Source of the DNA: Anaerolineales bacterium
GTDB taxonomy: Bacteria > Chloroflexota > Anaerolineae > Anaerolineales > UBA11579
Assembly (NCBI GenBank): GCA_019637755.1
Contig: JAHBVC010000001.1
Location: 1,020,480 to 1,084,479, forward strand
Direction: 5' to 3'
Length of the DNA: 64,000 nt
The notes under the pieces were generated by a model. The model searched no databases and had not been told where the DNA came from. It saw nothing but the letters and a program-made list of their open reading frames with translations. Position 1 is the stretch's first letter; each line of letters opens with the position of its first letter. This document shows positions 10,619-19,510 of this stretch, in pieces. The position numbers and the translations under genes were made by a program.

Positions 10619-12447
10619 GCTCGCTTTCCCCGCTGGAGCAGACCGCGCTGTTGCGCCGCTTCGAGCCGGTGCTACGCTTCACCCACGGGGAGCGCTTCTA
10701 CCCGATGGATGTCGAGCGCTATCTACAAAACTGCAGCTATTGGGTGCAGCGCCCCAACCAACCACTCGAGCGCATTCATGCCCAAGGGGCGCTCAGCCTG
10801 GATAGCCTGGCGCACAGCCGGCTGGAGCCCTTCGGTACGATCCAATTTCTGAAGTTTATTGAGCCGCTCACCATCACCGAGCTGGCCTCCTACCAACTCC
10901 AACAGACCCTGACGCGGGCCGGGCGCGAGCAGGCCTTTCACGCCGGCGCCGGGCGGCTGGCCCGCGTGGGCTACGGCTCGCGCCTGCTCGATGCGTTGTT
11001 CTCGCTGAGCTTGTTCGTGCGCGGCCGCGTCCCCGGTGATACCGCCGCCGCCGCGGCGATGCGCTATAAGCAATTGCAAAGCGAAGCCGAGCAATACCAA
11101 TACTATGGCCGCGTGGTAGAGCAAGAAGGCTGGTTGGTGTTGCAATACTGGTACTTTTACGCCTTCAACAATTGGCGCTCTGGCTTTTCAGGGGTGAATG
11201 ACCACGAGGCCGATTGGGAAATGGTGTGCCTCTACCTCTACAAAGACGATAGCGGCAGCTGGCAACCGGAATGGTCTGGCTATGCCAGCCATGATTTTGA
11301 CGGCGATGACCTGCGCCGGCGGTGGGATGACCCTGAGCTGGAGAAGATTGGCGAACACCCGGTGGTGTATGTGGGCGCCGGCTCGCACGCCAGCTACTAC
11401 CAGGCCGGCGAATACCTCACTGAGCTTGAGCTGCCACTGCTCTCACCGCTCTCGGCGTTCTGGGGCCGCGTGCGTGCCACCTGGGAGCGCCTGCTGCGCA
11501 CCGAGGACGGCTCGCGGCCCAATGCCACCCTGTTCCGCATCCCCTTCGTGGATTATGCCCGCGGCGATGGCCAGTGCATCGGCCCCGGCCAGCCGCAGCC
11601 CTGGGCCGAGCCGGTACTGCTCAGCCCCGCCCCGGCCTGGGTGCGCAGCTACCGCGGCCTGTGGGGCCTGTGGGCGCGTGACCCGATTGCCGGCGAGAAC
11701 GCGCCCGCCGGCCCAATGTATGACCGCAACGGCACGGTGCGTCGCACCTGGTACGACCCGCTGGGCTGGGCCGGGCTGGATAAGCAAGTGCCGCCCAACC
11801 GCGCCCAAGATCGCGCCCGCCGCCGCCAGCACATGATCCAGCAGCGCCAGGATGCGCTAAAGATCAGCATTGCCGAAAAAACGCGCGAATTACGTGACCT
11901 GGAGATCGAGGCGGAAGCACTATTGGAGCAGCCGCACATGCAAGCGCTGCACCACGAGCGCAAAGAGCGCATTCGCCAACTAGCGCAGGAGATTGACGGC
12001 CTGCGCGCCCAGCTCTCCCAAGACGGCGCGTTGCGCGAAGCGCTGGGCCTGTATGCAGCGCGTCTTGGCGGCGGCTATAAGGTGGGTGCGCGTTCGCACA
12101 TTCACCGCGCCCATCACCCCGCCAGCGCCATTGGCTTGCGCCTAAGCCGCATCGCCGAAGTGTGGGCTGCGGCCAGCATTGGCCTGGTGCTTTTGACCTT
12201 TGTGGGGATTGTGCTGTTTGCCCGCCAGTATTTGCTGATTGGCGTCGTCGCCATGCTCGGCATCGTGGCGGTGATCGAGGCGGTGTTCCGCAGCCGCCTG
12301 GGCTGGTTGCTCAGCCGGCTTACCAATGCCTTGGCGCTGATTGCCACTCTCGTGCTGCTCTACCAATTCTTCTGGCCCTTGCTGATCGGCCTCATTATCG
12401 TGGCCGGCACTTACATCCTCTGGGAAAACCTGCGCGAGCTCAATTAG
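10615..12447 (+). CDS. Vps62-like domain protein with coiled coil and C-terminal membrane helices
   Basis: 610 residues. The middle part has Y-W-Y-F-Y-A-F-N-N-W (about 179-188), N-D-H-E-A-D-W-E-M-V (about 196-205) and P-V-V-Y-V-G-A-G-S-H-A-S-Y-Y (about 249-262). This is the pattern of the Vps62/DUF946 family. A charged, heptad-like region (about 400-475) looks like a coiled coil. The last 90 residues hold three to four membrane helices. I place the large domain in the cytoplasm because there is no signal peptide. The function is not known. The stop overlaps the convergent sulfatase-like gene by eight bases. Confidence 0.72.
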   Translation: MSSLSPLEQTALLRRFEPVLRFTHGERFYPMDVERYLQNCSYWVQRPNQPLERIHAQGALSLDSLAHSRLEPFGTIQFLKFIEPLTITELASYQLQQTLTRAGREQAFHAGAGRLARVGYGSRLLDALFSLSLFVRGRVPGDTAAAAAMRYKQLQSEAEQYQYYGRVVEQEGWLVLQYWYFYAFNNWRSGFSGVNDHEADWEMVCLYLYKDDSGSWQPEWSGYASHDFDGDDLRRRWDDPELEKIGEHPVVYVGAGSHASYYQAGEYLTELELPLLSPLSAFWGRVRATWERLLRTEDGSRPNATLFRIPFVDYARGDGQCIGPGQPQPWAEPVLLSPAPAWVRSYRGLWGLWARDPIAGENAPAGPMYDRNGTVRRTWYDPLGWAGLDKQVPPNRAQDRARRRQHMIQQRQDALKISIAEKTRELRDLEIEAEALLEQPHMQALHHERKERIRQLAQEIDGLRAQLSQDGALREALGLYAARLGGGYKVGARSHIHRAHHPASAIGLRLSRIAEVWAAASIGLVLLTFVGIVLFARQYLLIGVVAMLGIVAVIEAVFRSRLGWLLSRLTNALALIATLVLLYQFFWPLLIGLIIVAGTYILWENLRELN

Positions 12448-13987
12448 CTGCCGGAACGCAGCTATTCGGGGTCAGCACACCTTCGCTCAGGTTAGGGGTA
12501 TGCCCGTAGTAGCTCAGGTCCTCCAGAGGTGGGTACTCGGCGCCAAAGTAATACGAGAAGAGTGTGCGCAAGCTGTTGACTGGGGTGATGTGATCATAGA
12601 GCTGTTCATCGCCACCGTACGGGAAGTAGTAGGCATTCAAGATCGGCAGCAACAGATCGGGCTGTGAACCATTCGGGCCGTGATCTCCTTGCAAGATAAT
12701 GATCGGCGGCTGGGCCGAGTTTGCCAGGATTTGCTCGATGACTTCGGCAATGCGCCGATCGATAAACTCGGCATTGTTGCGATAGCCCTCCGTAAAATCA
12801 TCCTGCATATTGCGATAGACGTATGCCCCGCTGGCATCGAAGATAAAGGGTTCATGCGGCACAAGAAGGTGCGCATACACAAACTTAGGCGATTCGAGGT
12901 ATGCCAATTCAGGCAGTTGCTCAAGGATGTAATTGGTTTGGCGGTAGTGCCGCAAGTACGCAGCGGCCTGCGCATCCAGAGCGCCTGCGGGGAGCAAGTG
13001 ACGATAATTGCCCACCAGTTGCAGCCAGGAGTGTAGCCAGGTGGTGCGGATCACATTGGCTTCAAAATCATTCAGACTCGCCAAAGAATAGAAGTCTTCA
13101 TACAAGGTTTCCTGGCGCGCGCTGGCAAGCAACACATCCTCGCCCAGATCTTGATTATTGATCTCGTTGGCGCGCGTTTCAAAGGTCACCACCTGGTAGC
13201 CAAGCTGCCGCAGATTTTGCAGCGCGGCACTCACCTTCCAGTCAGGCAGTGCGCTTTCGTTGTCGTACTCAGGGCCAAAGTATTCCATGCGCAACGTGGC
13301 GCCCACGGAGAATGTGGTGAGCCAGTAGTTCGCCTGGCTGCAACTGGCGACATAAAAGCCCATTGCTTCCAACTTCTGCACAAATGGAGAACTGTCATAG
13401 CCAAAGCGCGCCATCACATCCGGCCGGGTATGCGCATCCAGAATGATGTAATAAATATCTGGCCGGCCAAAATTGGTCGCGGCCCCGATCGCCCCGGTTT
13501 GTTCCAGGCTGGCCTGGTTAGCACGCCGGCGCGCCACTTCATACGTGAGGATGTTGGCAAAGTTGAAGGTTGCCACCAGCGCAGTCATCACCAGCACGAT
13601 CTGGGTAAAGCGCGCCGCCTGCGCAGGATGCCGCAGCAGCCATACGGCGCCCACCAGCAAGAGCAGCACCCAGGCACCCGAAAAAAGCAGATTGCGAACG
13701 GGCAACCAGCGGCTGAGCAGATCGAAGATGTGGCCGTACAAGAAGAAAAGCAAGAGAAACAGAATAGTCAACGCGGCTGCCGTATAGGGCCGCCGCAAGA
13801 TCACCCATGCGAACAAAAACAGCCCCACGGCCAGCGCTATGGCCACCCACAGGGTACGCACCACCGCAGGGGGCTGGATGTACTGGATGTTGAAGTTATG
13901 CAGTGCGAGGATTGGCGCCAGTGCCGTACATAGCACGGCCCCCAGAGATTGGATAAATCCGTTGGTACTCGTACCGTTCTCTGTCAT
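12440..13987 (-). CDS. Membrane sulfatase-like (alkaline phosphatase superfamily) protein
   Basis: 515 residues. The N-terminal half has about four to five membrane helices. A soluble domain starts at about residue 170 with P-D-I-Y-Y-I-I-L-D-A-H-T-R-P-D. Later motifs are H-L-L-V-P-H-E-P-F-I-F and I-I-L-Q-G-D-H-G-P. This matches the sulfatase/LtaS-like fold, where the D after the first strand and the D-H near the end bind metal. The canonical C/S-x-P-x-R is absent; T-R-P at H-T-R-P-D may hold the nucleophile, an inference. An envelope polymer or lipid modification is plausible. Weak SD GAGG precedes the ATG. Confidence 0.78.
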   Translation of the reverse strand: MTENGTSTNGFIQSLGAVLCTALAPILALHNFNIQYIQPPAVVRTLWVAIALAVGLFLFAWVILRRPYTAAALTILFLLLFFLYGHIFDLLSRWLPVRNLLFSGAWVLLLLVGAVWLLRHPAQAARFTQIVLVMTALVATFNFANILTYEVARRRANQASLEQTGAIGAATNFGRPDIYYIILDAHTRPDVMARFGYDSSPFVQKLEAMGFYVASCSQANYWLTTFSVGATLRMEYFGPEYDNESALPDWKVSAALQNLRQLGYQVVTFETRANEINNQDLGEDVLLASARQETLYEDFYSLASLNDFEANVIRTTWLHSWLQLVGNYRHLLPAGALDAQAAAYLRHYRQTNYILEQLPELAYLESPKFVYAHLLVPHEPFIFDASGAYVYRNMQDDFTEGYRNNAEFIDRRIAEVIEQILANSAQPPIIILQGDHGPNGSQPDLLLPILNAYYFPYGGDEQLYDHITPVNSLRTLFSYYFGAEYPPLEDLSYYGHTPNLSEGVLTPNSCVPAAN

Positions 13988-14009
13988 CGTTGCCTCTGTC
14001 TAGTCGGTG

Positions 14010-14081
14010 TGGGCCCGCCAGGACTCGAACCTGAAACCTAGCGGTTATGAGCCGCCTGCTCTGCCATTGAGCTACGGGCCC
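14010..14081 (-). tRNA. tRNA with CAT anticodon (Met elongator, or Ile2)
   Basis: 72 bases with acceptor stem GGGCCCG/CGGGCCC, D arm, anticodon loop CTCATAA and T arm GGTTCGAGTCC. The first base pair is a normal G-C, so it is not an initiator tRNA. A CAT anticodon may belong to elongator Met or to lysidine-modified Ile; I cannot separate the two by eye. It lies 22 bases upstream of the sulfatase-like gene on the same strand. Confidence 0.92.
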
Positions 14082-14166
14082 GTGCTTCCGGTGAACTGTA
14101 GCGCAGCCGTATGCAACGGCCGCATGCGTGAATTATTGTAATGGGAACTTGAGGGGCCGGCGCGGC

Positions 14167-14547
14167 TCAGTGGGGCGCATACAGATCGATACGGTAGCCA
14201 TCCGGGTCTTGCACGATCGCATAGCGCTGCCCCCACGGGGCATCCCACGGCTCCCTTATAAGCGGGTGCCCAGCCGCTTTGACGGCCGCCGAAACTCGAT
14301 CCACCTCGGCCGCGCTAGCAAGCTGCAGCGCAAACACCGCGTGGTTGCCCGGCCGCGGCGCTTCGCCCAACAGGTCAGCCAGCAGGCTGGCGGCATCGAT
14401 CATCAGCCGCGCCGAGCCTTGCGGCGTGCGCGGTTCTACATGCTGAGCATCCGCATCATATGCATCAAATTGGAAGCCAAGCAGCTTATAAAAAGCCATC
14501 GTGTTTTTCATGTTGGTAGAGCTCACCGCCACGGCATCAATTTTCAT
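14167..14547 (-). CDS. VOC (glyoxalase/bleomycin resistance fold) family protein
   Basis: 126 residues. One VOC module is split in two beta-alpha-beta halves: F-Y-K-L-L-G-F near residue 20 and Q-D-P-D-G-Y-R-I-D-L-Y at the end, both hallmarks of the family. The substrate cannot be predicted. The ATG at 14547 shares a base with the stop of the rhodanese gene (TGATG), and GGAGGAG lies upstream, so the pair is co-translated. A GTG three bases earlier is in frame but less likely. Confidence 0.9.
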   Translation of the reverse strand: MKIDAVAVSSTNMKNTMAFYKLLGFQFDAYDADAQHVEPRTPQGSARLMIDAASLLADLLGEAPRPGNHAVFALQLASAAEVDRVSAAVKAAGHPLIREPWDAPWGQRYAIVQDPDGYRIDLYAPH

Positions 14548-15029
14548 CACGTCTCCTCCGCACGAACCGGCCCAGAGGTCGGGTATCCCTGCTTGAACCA
14601 GCCATCCGCGCCGCCCGCCAGGCTCGTCACCCGTTCAAAGCCTACCTCTGCCATGATCTCAGCCGCCACCAGCGAGAAGCCGCCGCCAGGGCAGATTGTG
14701 ACCACTTCGTGCGGCTTATAGGCCTCGATCTCGGCAAATTGCGCCTCCACCATGCTGACCGCCTGCTTGAATTTACTTGCGCTCGGAAAAGTGCCGACCA
14801 GCTCCATTAGAGGGATCAGCCGTGCGGTTGGCAAATGCCCATACGCGGTAGTGAACTCGGTGTGTGAGCGCACGTCGATAAGTAACGGCGGTTTGGCCGA
14901 GCTCAGCTTCTCAAACAATTGCTCAGCCGAGATCTCGCTCACATTGGGGTAGCTATACTCGCCCTTGATAAGCTTGCTGCCTACCAGGCGCACAATCCGA
15001 AAGATCATTCCCCTACGCGTGAGCTTCAT
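14547..15029 (-). CDS. Rhodanese-like sulfurtransferase domain protein
   Basis: 160 residues. A single rhodanese domain with L-L-I-D-V-R-S-H-T-E-F, H-L-P-T-A-R-L-I-P and an active-site loop containing Cys (V-V-T-I-C-P-G-G-G-F-S). It may carry a persulfide on that Cys. The start is uncertain: ATG codons at 15035 and 15029 both lie just after tRNA-Gly. Any longer frame would run through the tRNA, so I reject it. Coupled to the VOC gene by TGATG. Confidence 0.85.
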   Translation of the reverse strand: MKLTRRGMIFRIVRLVGSKLIKGEYSYPNVSEISAEQLFEKLSSAKPPLLIDVRSHTEFTTAYGHLPTARLIPLMELVGTFPSASKFKQAVSMVEAQFAEIEAYKPHEVVTICPGGGFSLVAAEIMAEVGFERVTSLAGGADGWFKQGYPTSGPVRAEET

Positions 15030-15040
15030 CGTCATTCGAG

Positions 15041-15112
15041 AGCGGGCGGCGGGATTCGAACCCGCGTATGTCAGCTTGGAAGGCTGATGCCTTACCACTT
15101 GGCGACGCCCGC
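15041..15112 (-). tRNA. tRNA-Gly (anticodon TCC)
   Basis: 72 bases. Acceptor stem GCGGGCG/CGCCCGC, anticodon stem TCAGC/GCTGA with loop CTTCCAA, T arm GGGTTCGAATCCC. CCA is not encoded. The rhodanese gene starts only 5 or 11 bases after the tRNA 3' end. Confidence 0.95.
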
Positions 15113-15128
15113 AGTTAACTTCGCCACG

Positions 15129-15134
15129 ATTATA
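15129..15134 (-). promoter_or_regulatory. -10 box upstream of tRNA-Gly
   Basis: TATAAT on the minus strand, ending 16 bases before the tRNA. No convincing -35 is seen. Confidence 0.4.
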
Positions 15135-15222
15135 TTCCATTGTGGCCACTCGCCCGCGCTTACCTCGCGGCCCCACACTCACACCTTAATCCTACGCTCG
15201 TACAATTCTCTCTGTAGAAGAA

Positions 15223-15228
15223 TAAAAT
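15223..15228 (+). promoter_or_regulatory. -10 box of the GT-C-like gene (leaderless type)
   Basis: TAAAAT, then six bases, then ATG at 15235. Confidence 0.45.
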
Positions 15229-15234
15229 AAATAC

Positions 15235-17184
15235 ATGCTCGTGAAATTCAAAAAGCTTCCTTTCCCGCTATTCCTTGTACTGATCGCCATCGCCGCCTTT
15301 GGCCTGCTCATCCCTCGGCTCGGCTTCTACTGGGACGATTGGCCGCTGATCCTGCTGGCGCAGGAAGGCTCCCCCGAATTACTGCGCGGCTTTTTCAGCT
15401 ACATTCGCCCGCTATCGTTTTGGACCTATTCGCTCACCATGCCCATCCTGGGCGTCACCCCTCTCCACTGGCATCTCTTCTTTCTAGGCCTGCGCATCCT
15501 GGCGGCGGCACAATTGTGGCTCACGTTGCGCACCCTGTGGCCGCGCGCAGATCAGCTGGCCGGCATGGCCAGCCTGCTATTTCTTGTCTACCCGTCCTTC
15601 AGCCAAGGTTCGATCGCGGTGGCCTATAGCCAGCATTTCATCGTATACAACCTGTGCATCTTTTCGCTGTATGCCATGCTGCGCTCACTGTCTGCGCAGC
15701 CACGGCGCAATCTCTGGCGGGCGCTTGCCATCCTGGCCGCCATCGCCCACCTGTTCACAATGGAATACTTCGCCGGCTTGGAACTGCTGCGTCCGTTGCT
15801 ACTACTGGTCTGGTTCTATCCGCGCCATGGCTCCTTCAAGCAATCGTTGCTCAGCGCAGCACGCCAATGGCTGCCCTATCTGGCCGTCCTCGTGGGCTTT
15901 TTCATCTGGCGTACCACCCTGGTGATCCCTGAGGATCCCAACCGATTGGAATGGATCGGCATCCCCGCCTTCCTTCAAGCCACCCTGCAGAACGGGGTCA
16001 GGATGATCGTGGATGCCTGGGCAAATACCCTCAACGCCGCACTGATCGATTTCTCTAATCGCACCGCCATGTTCTCGCTGGCACTGGCCGCCATCACCGC
16101 CGCCACGTGCTTTGCCTACTTCCGCCTCCTGCCGGCAGAAGAGCAGCCCAGCCAGCAACCTGGCCGCCAGGCGGTATGGCTTGGCGCCGCCGGCATCGTG
16201 CTCAGCTTGCTGCCGATCCAACTCACTGGCCGCACGCTGCTGGGCGGCCTATTTGTCGACAGGTTCTCGTTGCCCGCTATGCTGGGGGCTGGCCTACTGC
16301 TCGCGGGTTTGTTGCACACCCTGGTGGCCAACCGCCTGCCGCGCATCCTGCTGCTGGCTACGCTGGTGGGGCTGGCCGCCGGCGCTCAGCTGCGCTTCGC
16401 CAATGAATACCGCTGGGATTGGGAAGAACAGCAACGCATGTACTGGCAGTTCTACTGGCGCGCCCCCAGCTTGGCCGCAGGCACCTCATTGGTTGGCCCC
16501 GAAGTGATGACTGCCTACACCAGCAGCTACGCAGCCGCCGCGGCGATCAATACGCTCTACCATGCCCCGATCTCGCCCACAGGCCAGGTTGACTACTGGG
16601 TTCTGGATTATTACGACAATCTCCTTAGCCACGAAGAAGACCTGGAGAGCGGCATCGAGCTCGATTTTCACATCAGCAATTTGCACTTCACCGCAGATGC
16701 GCACAAGCTGATCCTTTACGACAATTCCAATTATGGGCAATGTGTCTGGTTTCTAAACGAGATGGATCAGTACAACCGGCTGGCAGATCCCGCCATCAGC
16801 AGCATCGCCCCACTCAGCCAGCTGAGTCTCGCCTCCTCCGTTCCCGGGCCATTGCCCAATCCCGCCATCTTCGGTGCAGAGCCAGAGCATACCTGGTGCT
16901 ACTACTTCCAAAAGATGGATCTGGCCCAGCAACAAGGCGAGTGGGATGAGGTGTTGGCGTTATGGGAAGAAAGTAAAGCCCAGGGCTATACCTCCAACCT
17001 GCAGTTTGGCCGTTTCCCTGCCGTGGAAGCCCTGCTGATGACCGGCCGCGAACAAGAAGCACGCCTGCTCAGTGCGGATATACTGCTCAAGCAGCCAGCC
17101 GCGCGAGACAAGCTTTGCCATGCCTGGAAAACATGGCGGCCCGATGCCCAGCTCCCGCAAGAACTTGCCGAGCCCGGCTGCTAG
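15235..17184 (+). CDS. Polytopic membrane protein, putative GT-C glycosyltransferase
   Basis: 649 residues. The first membrane helix is followed by F-Y-W-D-D-W-P-L, an acidic motif in the first external loop typical of GT-C enzymes that use polyprenyl-phosphate sugars. About ten further hydrophobic segments run to about residue 390. The last 250 residues are soluble, presumably extracytoplasmic, and end in helical repeats resembling TPR ([15 protein letters not shown]). The donor and acceptor are unknown. The assignment rests on topology and the acidic motif, so a non-catalytic membrane protein is possible. Confidence 0.65.
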   Translation: MLVKFKKLPFPLFLVLIAIAAFGLLIPRLGFYWDDWPLILLAQEGSPELLRGFFSYIRPLSFWTYSLTMPILGVTPLHWHLFFLGLRILAAAQLWLTLRTLWPRADQLAGMASLLFLVYPSFSQGSIAVAYSQHFIVYNLCIFSLYAMLRSLSAQPRRNLWRALAILAAIAHLFTMEYFAGLELLRPLLLLVWFYPRHGSFKQSLLSAARQWLPYLAVLVGFFIWRTTLVIPEDPNRLEWIGIPAFLQATLQNGVRMIVDAWANTLNAALIDFSNRTAMFSLALAAITAATCFAYFRLLPAEEQPSQQPGRQAVWLGAAGIVLSLLPIQLTGRTLLGGLFVDRFSLPAMLGAGLLLAGLLHTLVANRLPRILLLATLVGLAAGAQLRFANEYRWDWEEQQRMYWQFYWRAPSLAAGTSLVGPEVMTAYTSSYAAAAAINTLYHAPISPTGQVDYWVLDYYDNLLSHEEDLESGIELDFHISNLHFTADAHKLILYDNSNYGQCVWFLNEMDQYNRLADPAISSIAPLSQLSLASSVPGPLPNPAIFGAEPEHTWCYYFQKMDLAQQQGEWDEVLALWEESKAQGYTSNLQFGRFPAVEALLMTGREQEARLLSADILLKQPAARDKLCHAWKTWRPDAQLPQELAEPGC

Positions 17185-17210
17185 CCAGTCACCCTACGGG
17201 AGGGTTTAGC

Positions 17211-17750
17211 ATGCGTTTAGAAGCCATCACTCACGGCCCCAATGTGCCGCATGAAGTCAACGTCATCATCGAAGTGCCCACCGGCGGTGAGCCGATCAAG
17301 TATGAATTCGACAAGCAGATCGGTGCTCTGGTCGTAGACCGTTTCCTCTACACGCCTATGCACTACCCGGGCAACTATGGCTTCATCCCCAACACCCTCT
17401 CCGGCGATGGCGATCCCTGCGATGTGCTGGTGGCCAACACCCGCGCCCTGATCCCCGGGGCGCTGATCCGCGTGCGCCCGATCGGCGTACTCATCATGCA
17501 AGACGAAGCCGGCCCCGACGAGAAGATCCTGGCCGTACCCGCGCCGCAACTCACCAAGCGCTACGCCCACGTATTCGAAGCCCACGATCTGCCCGCCATC
17601 ACCCTGCAACAGATCGAGCACTTCTTCGCCCATTACAAAGATCTGGAAGAAGACAAGTGGGTCAAGATCCTCCGCTGGGGAGACGCCGCCGAAGCACGCC
17701 AAATGATCCAGCAAGCCTTTGAAAATTTCCAGTCTGCCAAGGCTGGCTAA
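17211..17750 (+). CDS. ppa: Inorganic pyrophosphatase (family I)
   Basis: 179 residues, normal for soluble family I enzymes that hydrolyse pyrophosphate to phosphate. Key segments are I-K-Y-E-F-D-K near 37, Y-P-G-N-Y-G-F-I-P and the signature D-G-D-P-C-D-V-L-V. The three Asp of the signature bind metal. The ATG at 17211 has GGGAGGG nine bases upstream, so this is an SD-led gene; the longer frame would overlap the preceding gene. lipA follows 37 bases later behind its own -10 box. Confidence 0.96.
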   Translation: MRLEAITHGPNVPHEVNVIIEVPTGGEPIKYEFDKQIGALVVDRFLYTPMHYPGNYGFIPNTLSGDGDPCDVLVANTRALIPGALIRVRPIGVLIMQDEAGPDEKILAVPAPQLTKRYAHVFEAHDLPAITLQQIEHFFAHYKDLEEDKWVKILRWGDAAEARQMIQQAFENFQSAKAG

Positions 17751-17775
17751 GCCCACCGCCGCCAGCCCGCACAGG

Positions 17776-17781
17776 TAAAAT
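17776..17781 (+). promoter_or_regulatory. -10 box of lipA (leaderless type)
   Basis: TAAAAT, then six bases, then ATG at 17788. No SD sequence is present. Confidence 0.5.
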
Positions 17782-17787
17782 AGTCAC

Positions 17788-18735
17788 ATGGTTGCTCCCA
17801 CTCGAAATCGCATCCCGCTGGAAGATATCCAGTTGGCCCCCAAGCCTAGCCGCCGCCCGGATTGGATCCGCGTGCGCGCCCCAATGGGCGAGAGTTACGA
17901 GAACATCAAGCGCCTCATGCGCAGCAAAGCGCTGCACACCGTGTGCGAAGAAGCGATGTGCCCCAACATCGGGGAATGCTGGGGAGACGGCACCGCCACC
18001 TTCCTGATGCTGGGCGATGTCTGCACGCGCTCCTGTGGCTTCTGCGACATCAAGCGCGGCATGCCCAATGCGATGGACTGGGCCGAACCGCTGCGCGTGG
18101 CCCAGGCCGTCAAAGACATGGGCCTCAGCCACGCAGTCATCACCAGCGTCAACCGTGATGAGCGCGCCGATGGTGGCGCGCCGATCCTGGCCTTGGTGGT
18201 CAAGCGCATTCGCCAGATCCACCCCGGCTGCTCGATCGAATTGCTCATTCCTGACTTCAAGGGCAGCCCCGAGGCGCTCAAGATCGTGATGGATGCCCGC
18301 CCCGAGATCCTCAACCACAATGTGGAAACCGTGCCGCGCCTGTTCAAGAAGGTGCAGCCGCAAGACAATTACGCCTGGGCCGCGGCCACGCTGAGCAACG
18401 CCAAAAAGATGGACCCCGAAGTGCTGACCAAGAGCGGCATCATGCTCGGCCTGGGTGAGACCAACGAAGAGGTCAAAGCCGTCATGCGTGATCAGCGTGA
18501 GTGGGGCGTAGACATCCTGACCCTCGGCCAGTACCTGCAGCCCAGCAAGCAGCACCTGCCGATCGAGCGCTACGTCACTCCCGAAGAATTTGCCGATTTC
18601 AAAGCCTACGGCCTCAGCATTGGCTTCAAGTGGGTTGAAAGCGGCCCTCTGGTGCGCAGCAGCTACCACGCCGCCGATCAGGTGCGTGCGCTCAGCGCGG
18701 TGCACCGCAAGCTCTACGGCCAGGCCGCCGCCTAA
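17788..18735 (+). CDS. lipA: Lipoyl synthase
   Basis: 315 residues. Radical-SAM enzyme that inserts two sulfur atoms into protein-bound octanoyl groups. The auxiliary cluster cysteines are C53, C58 and C64, with R-S-S-Y near the C-terminus. The radical-SAM cluster is C79-x3-C83-x2-C86. All are in place, so the protein should be active. No lipB is nearby. The lipoyl-domain protein at 60678 is a candidate recipient of its product in this window. A bidirectional terminator follows. Confidence 0.98.
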   Translation: MVAPTRNRIPLEDIQLAPKPSRRPDWIRVRAPMGESYENIKRLMRSKALHTVCEEAMCPNIGECWGDGTATFLMLGDVCTRSCGFCDIKRGMPNAMDWAEPLRVAQAVKDMGLSHAVITSVNRDERADGGAPILALVVKRIRQIHPGCSIELLIPDFKGSPEALKIVMDARPEILNHNVETVPRLFKKVQPQDNYAWAAATLSNAKKMDPEVLTKSGIMLGLGETNEEVKAVMRDQREWGVDILTLGQYLQPSKQHLPIERYVTPEEFADFKAYGLSIGFKWVESGPLVRSSYHAADQVRALSAVHRKLYGQAAA

Positions 18736-18751
18736 CCAGGCTCACAAAAAC

Positions 18752-18780
18752 AAAAAGCCCGCAAAGATTGCGGGCTTTTT
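18752..18780. terminator. Bidirectional terminator between lipA and the HAD gene
   Basis: A run of A, AGCCCGCAA / TTGCGGGCT stem with a short loop, then a run of T. It can serve lipA on the plus strand and the HAD gene on the minus strand. Confidence 0.85.
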
Positions 18781-18798
18781 CATCAACAGTCTTTACGG

Positions 18799-19476
18799 CT
18801 ATGCACGCCGTGCTTCCACGTGTGCAATCAACTCCACCAGGCTCATCGCATCCAGCGAAGGCAGGCGCAAATCCGCATGGTCCAGGGTCAGTTGCCCGGT
18901 AACCTGGTTTGGGATCGCCACGGCAAACACGCCAGCGGCATTCGCTGCCAGCACTCCATTGGGCGAATCTTCCAACACAATCGCCTCGTGCGGCGCAACG
19001 CCCAGCTCTGCCATCGCCAGAGTGTACAACTCCGGGTCTGGTTTGGTGCGCTGCACGTCGTCGGCGGTCTTCACCACATCAAAGCGATCATACAAGCCCA
19101 GGCGCGCCAAGTGGCCGCGCACCCAGTTCTCCGGCGAGCTGGAGGCCACCGCCAGCAGCAGCCCCAGATCCTCGGCGGCGTCCAGGTAATCGATTACCCC
19201 GGGCAACACCGGTTGCTCACTGATATTGCTCAGGTATTTTTGGCGGCGGTTCACCCAGATCTCTTCGCGGTCCACTGGCTTGCCGCTGAGATGCTCCAGA
19301 TAGGTATAGGGGTCAAAGTCTGTGGCGCCATTGCCGCCCACGATCTGCCCCCAGGTTTCGATGGGCAGCTCACAGCCGTGGGCGCGGTAGACCTCCTGCC
19401 ACGATTCGTAATCGGGCAGCTCCGTATCCAGGATCAAACCATCGAAATCAAATAACAGGGCGCGTATCTTCGCCAT
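18799..19476 (-). CDS. HAD-superfamily hydrolase, beta-phosphoglucomutase-like
   Basis: 225 residues. Motif I is D-F-D-G (nucleophile D10, acid/base D12). An S-S-S-P segment gives motif II, K-P-D-P-E motif III, and E-D-S-P-N-G motif IV. A helical cap lies between about residues 17 and 90. This layout is that of small phosphomonoesterases and beta-phosphoglucomutases. The substrate cannot be named. Confidence 0.92.
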   Translation of the reverse strand: MAKIRALLFDFDGLILDTELPDYESWQEVYRAHGCELPIETWGQIVGGNGATDFDPYTYLEHLSGKPVDREEIWVNRRQKYLSNISEQPVLPGVIDYLDAAEDLGLLLAVASSSPENWVRGHLARLGLYDRFDVVKTADDVQRTKPDPELYTLAMAELGVAPHEAIVLEDSPNGVLAANAAGVFAVAIPNQVTGQLTLDHADLRLPSLDAMSLVELIAHVEARRA

Positions 19477-19484
19477 AAGGTAAG

Positions 19485-19490
19485 ACTATA
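19485..19490 (-). promoter_or_regulatory. -10 box of the HAD gene (leaderless type)
   Basis: TATAGT on the minus strand, then eight bases, then ATG at 19476. It lies in the 34-base gap after nuoN. Confidence 0.45.
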
Positions 19491-19510
19491 ACCCAGAAGC
19501 GCAGTGCCGC

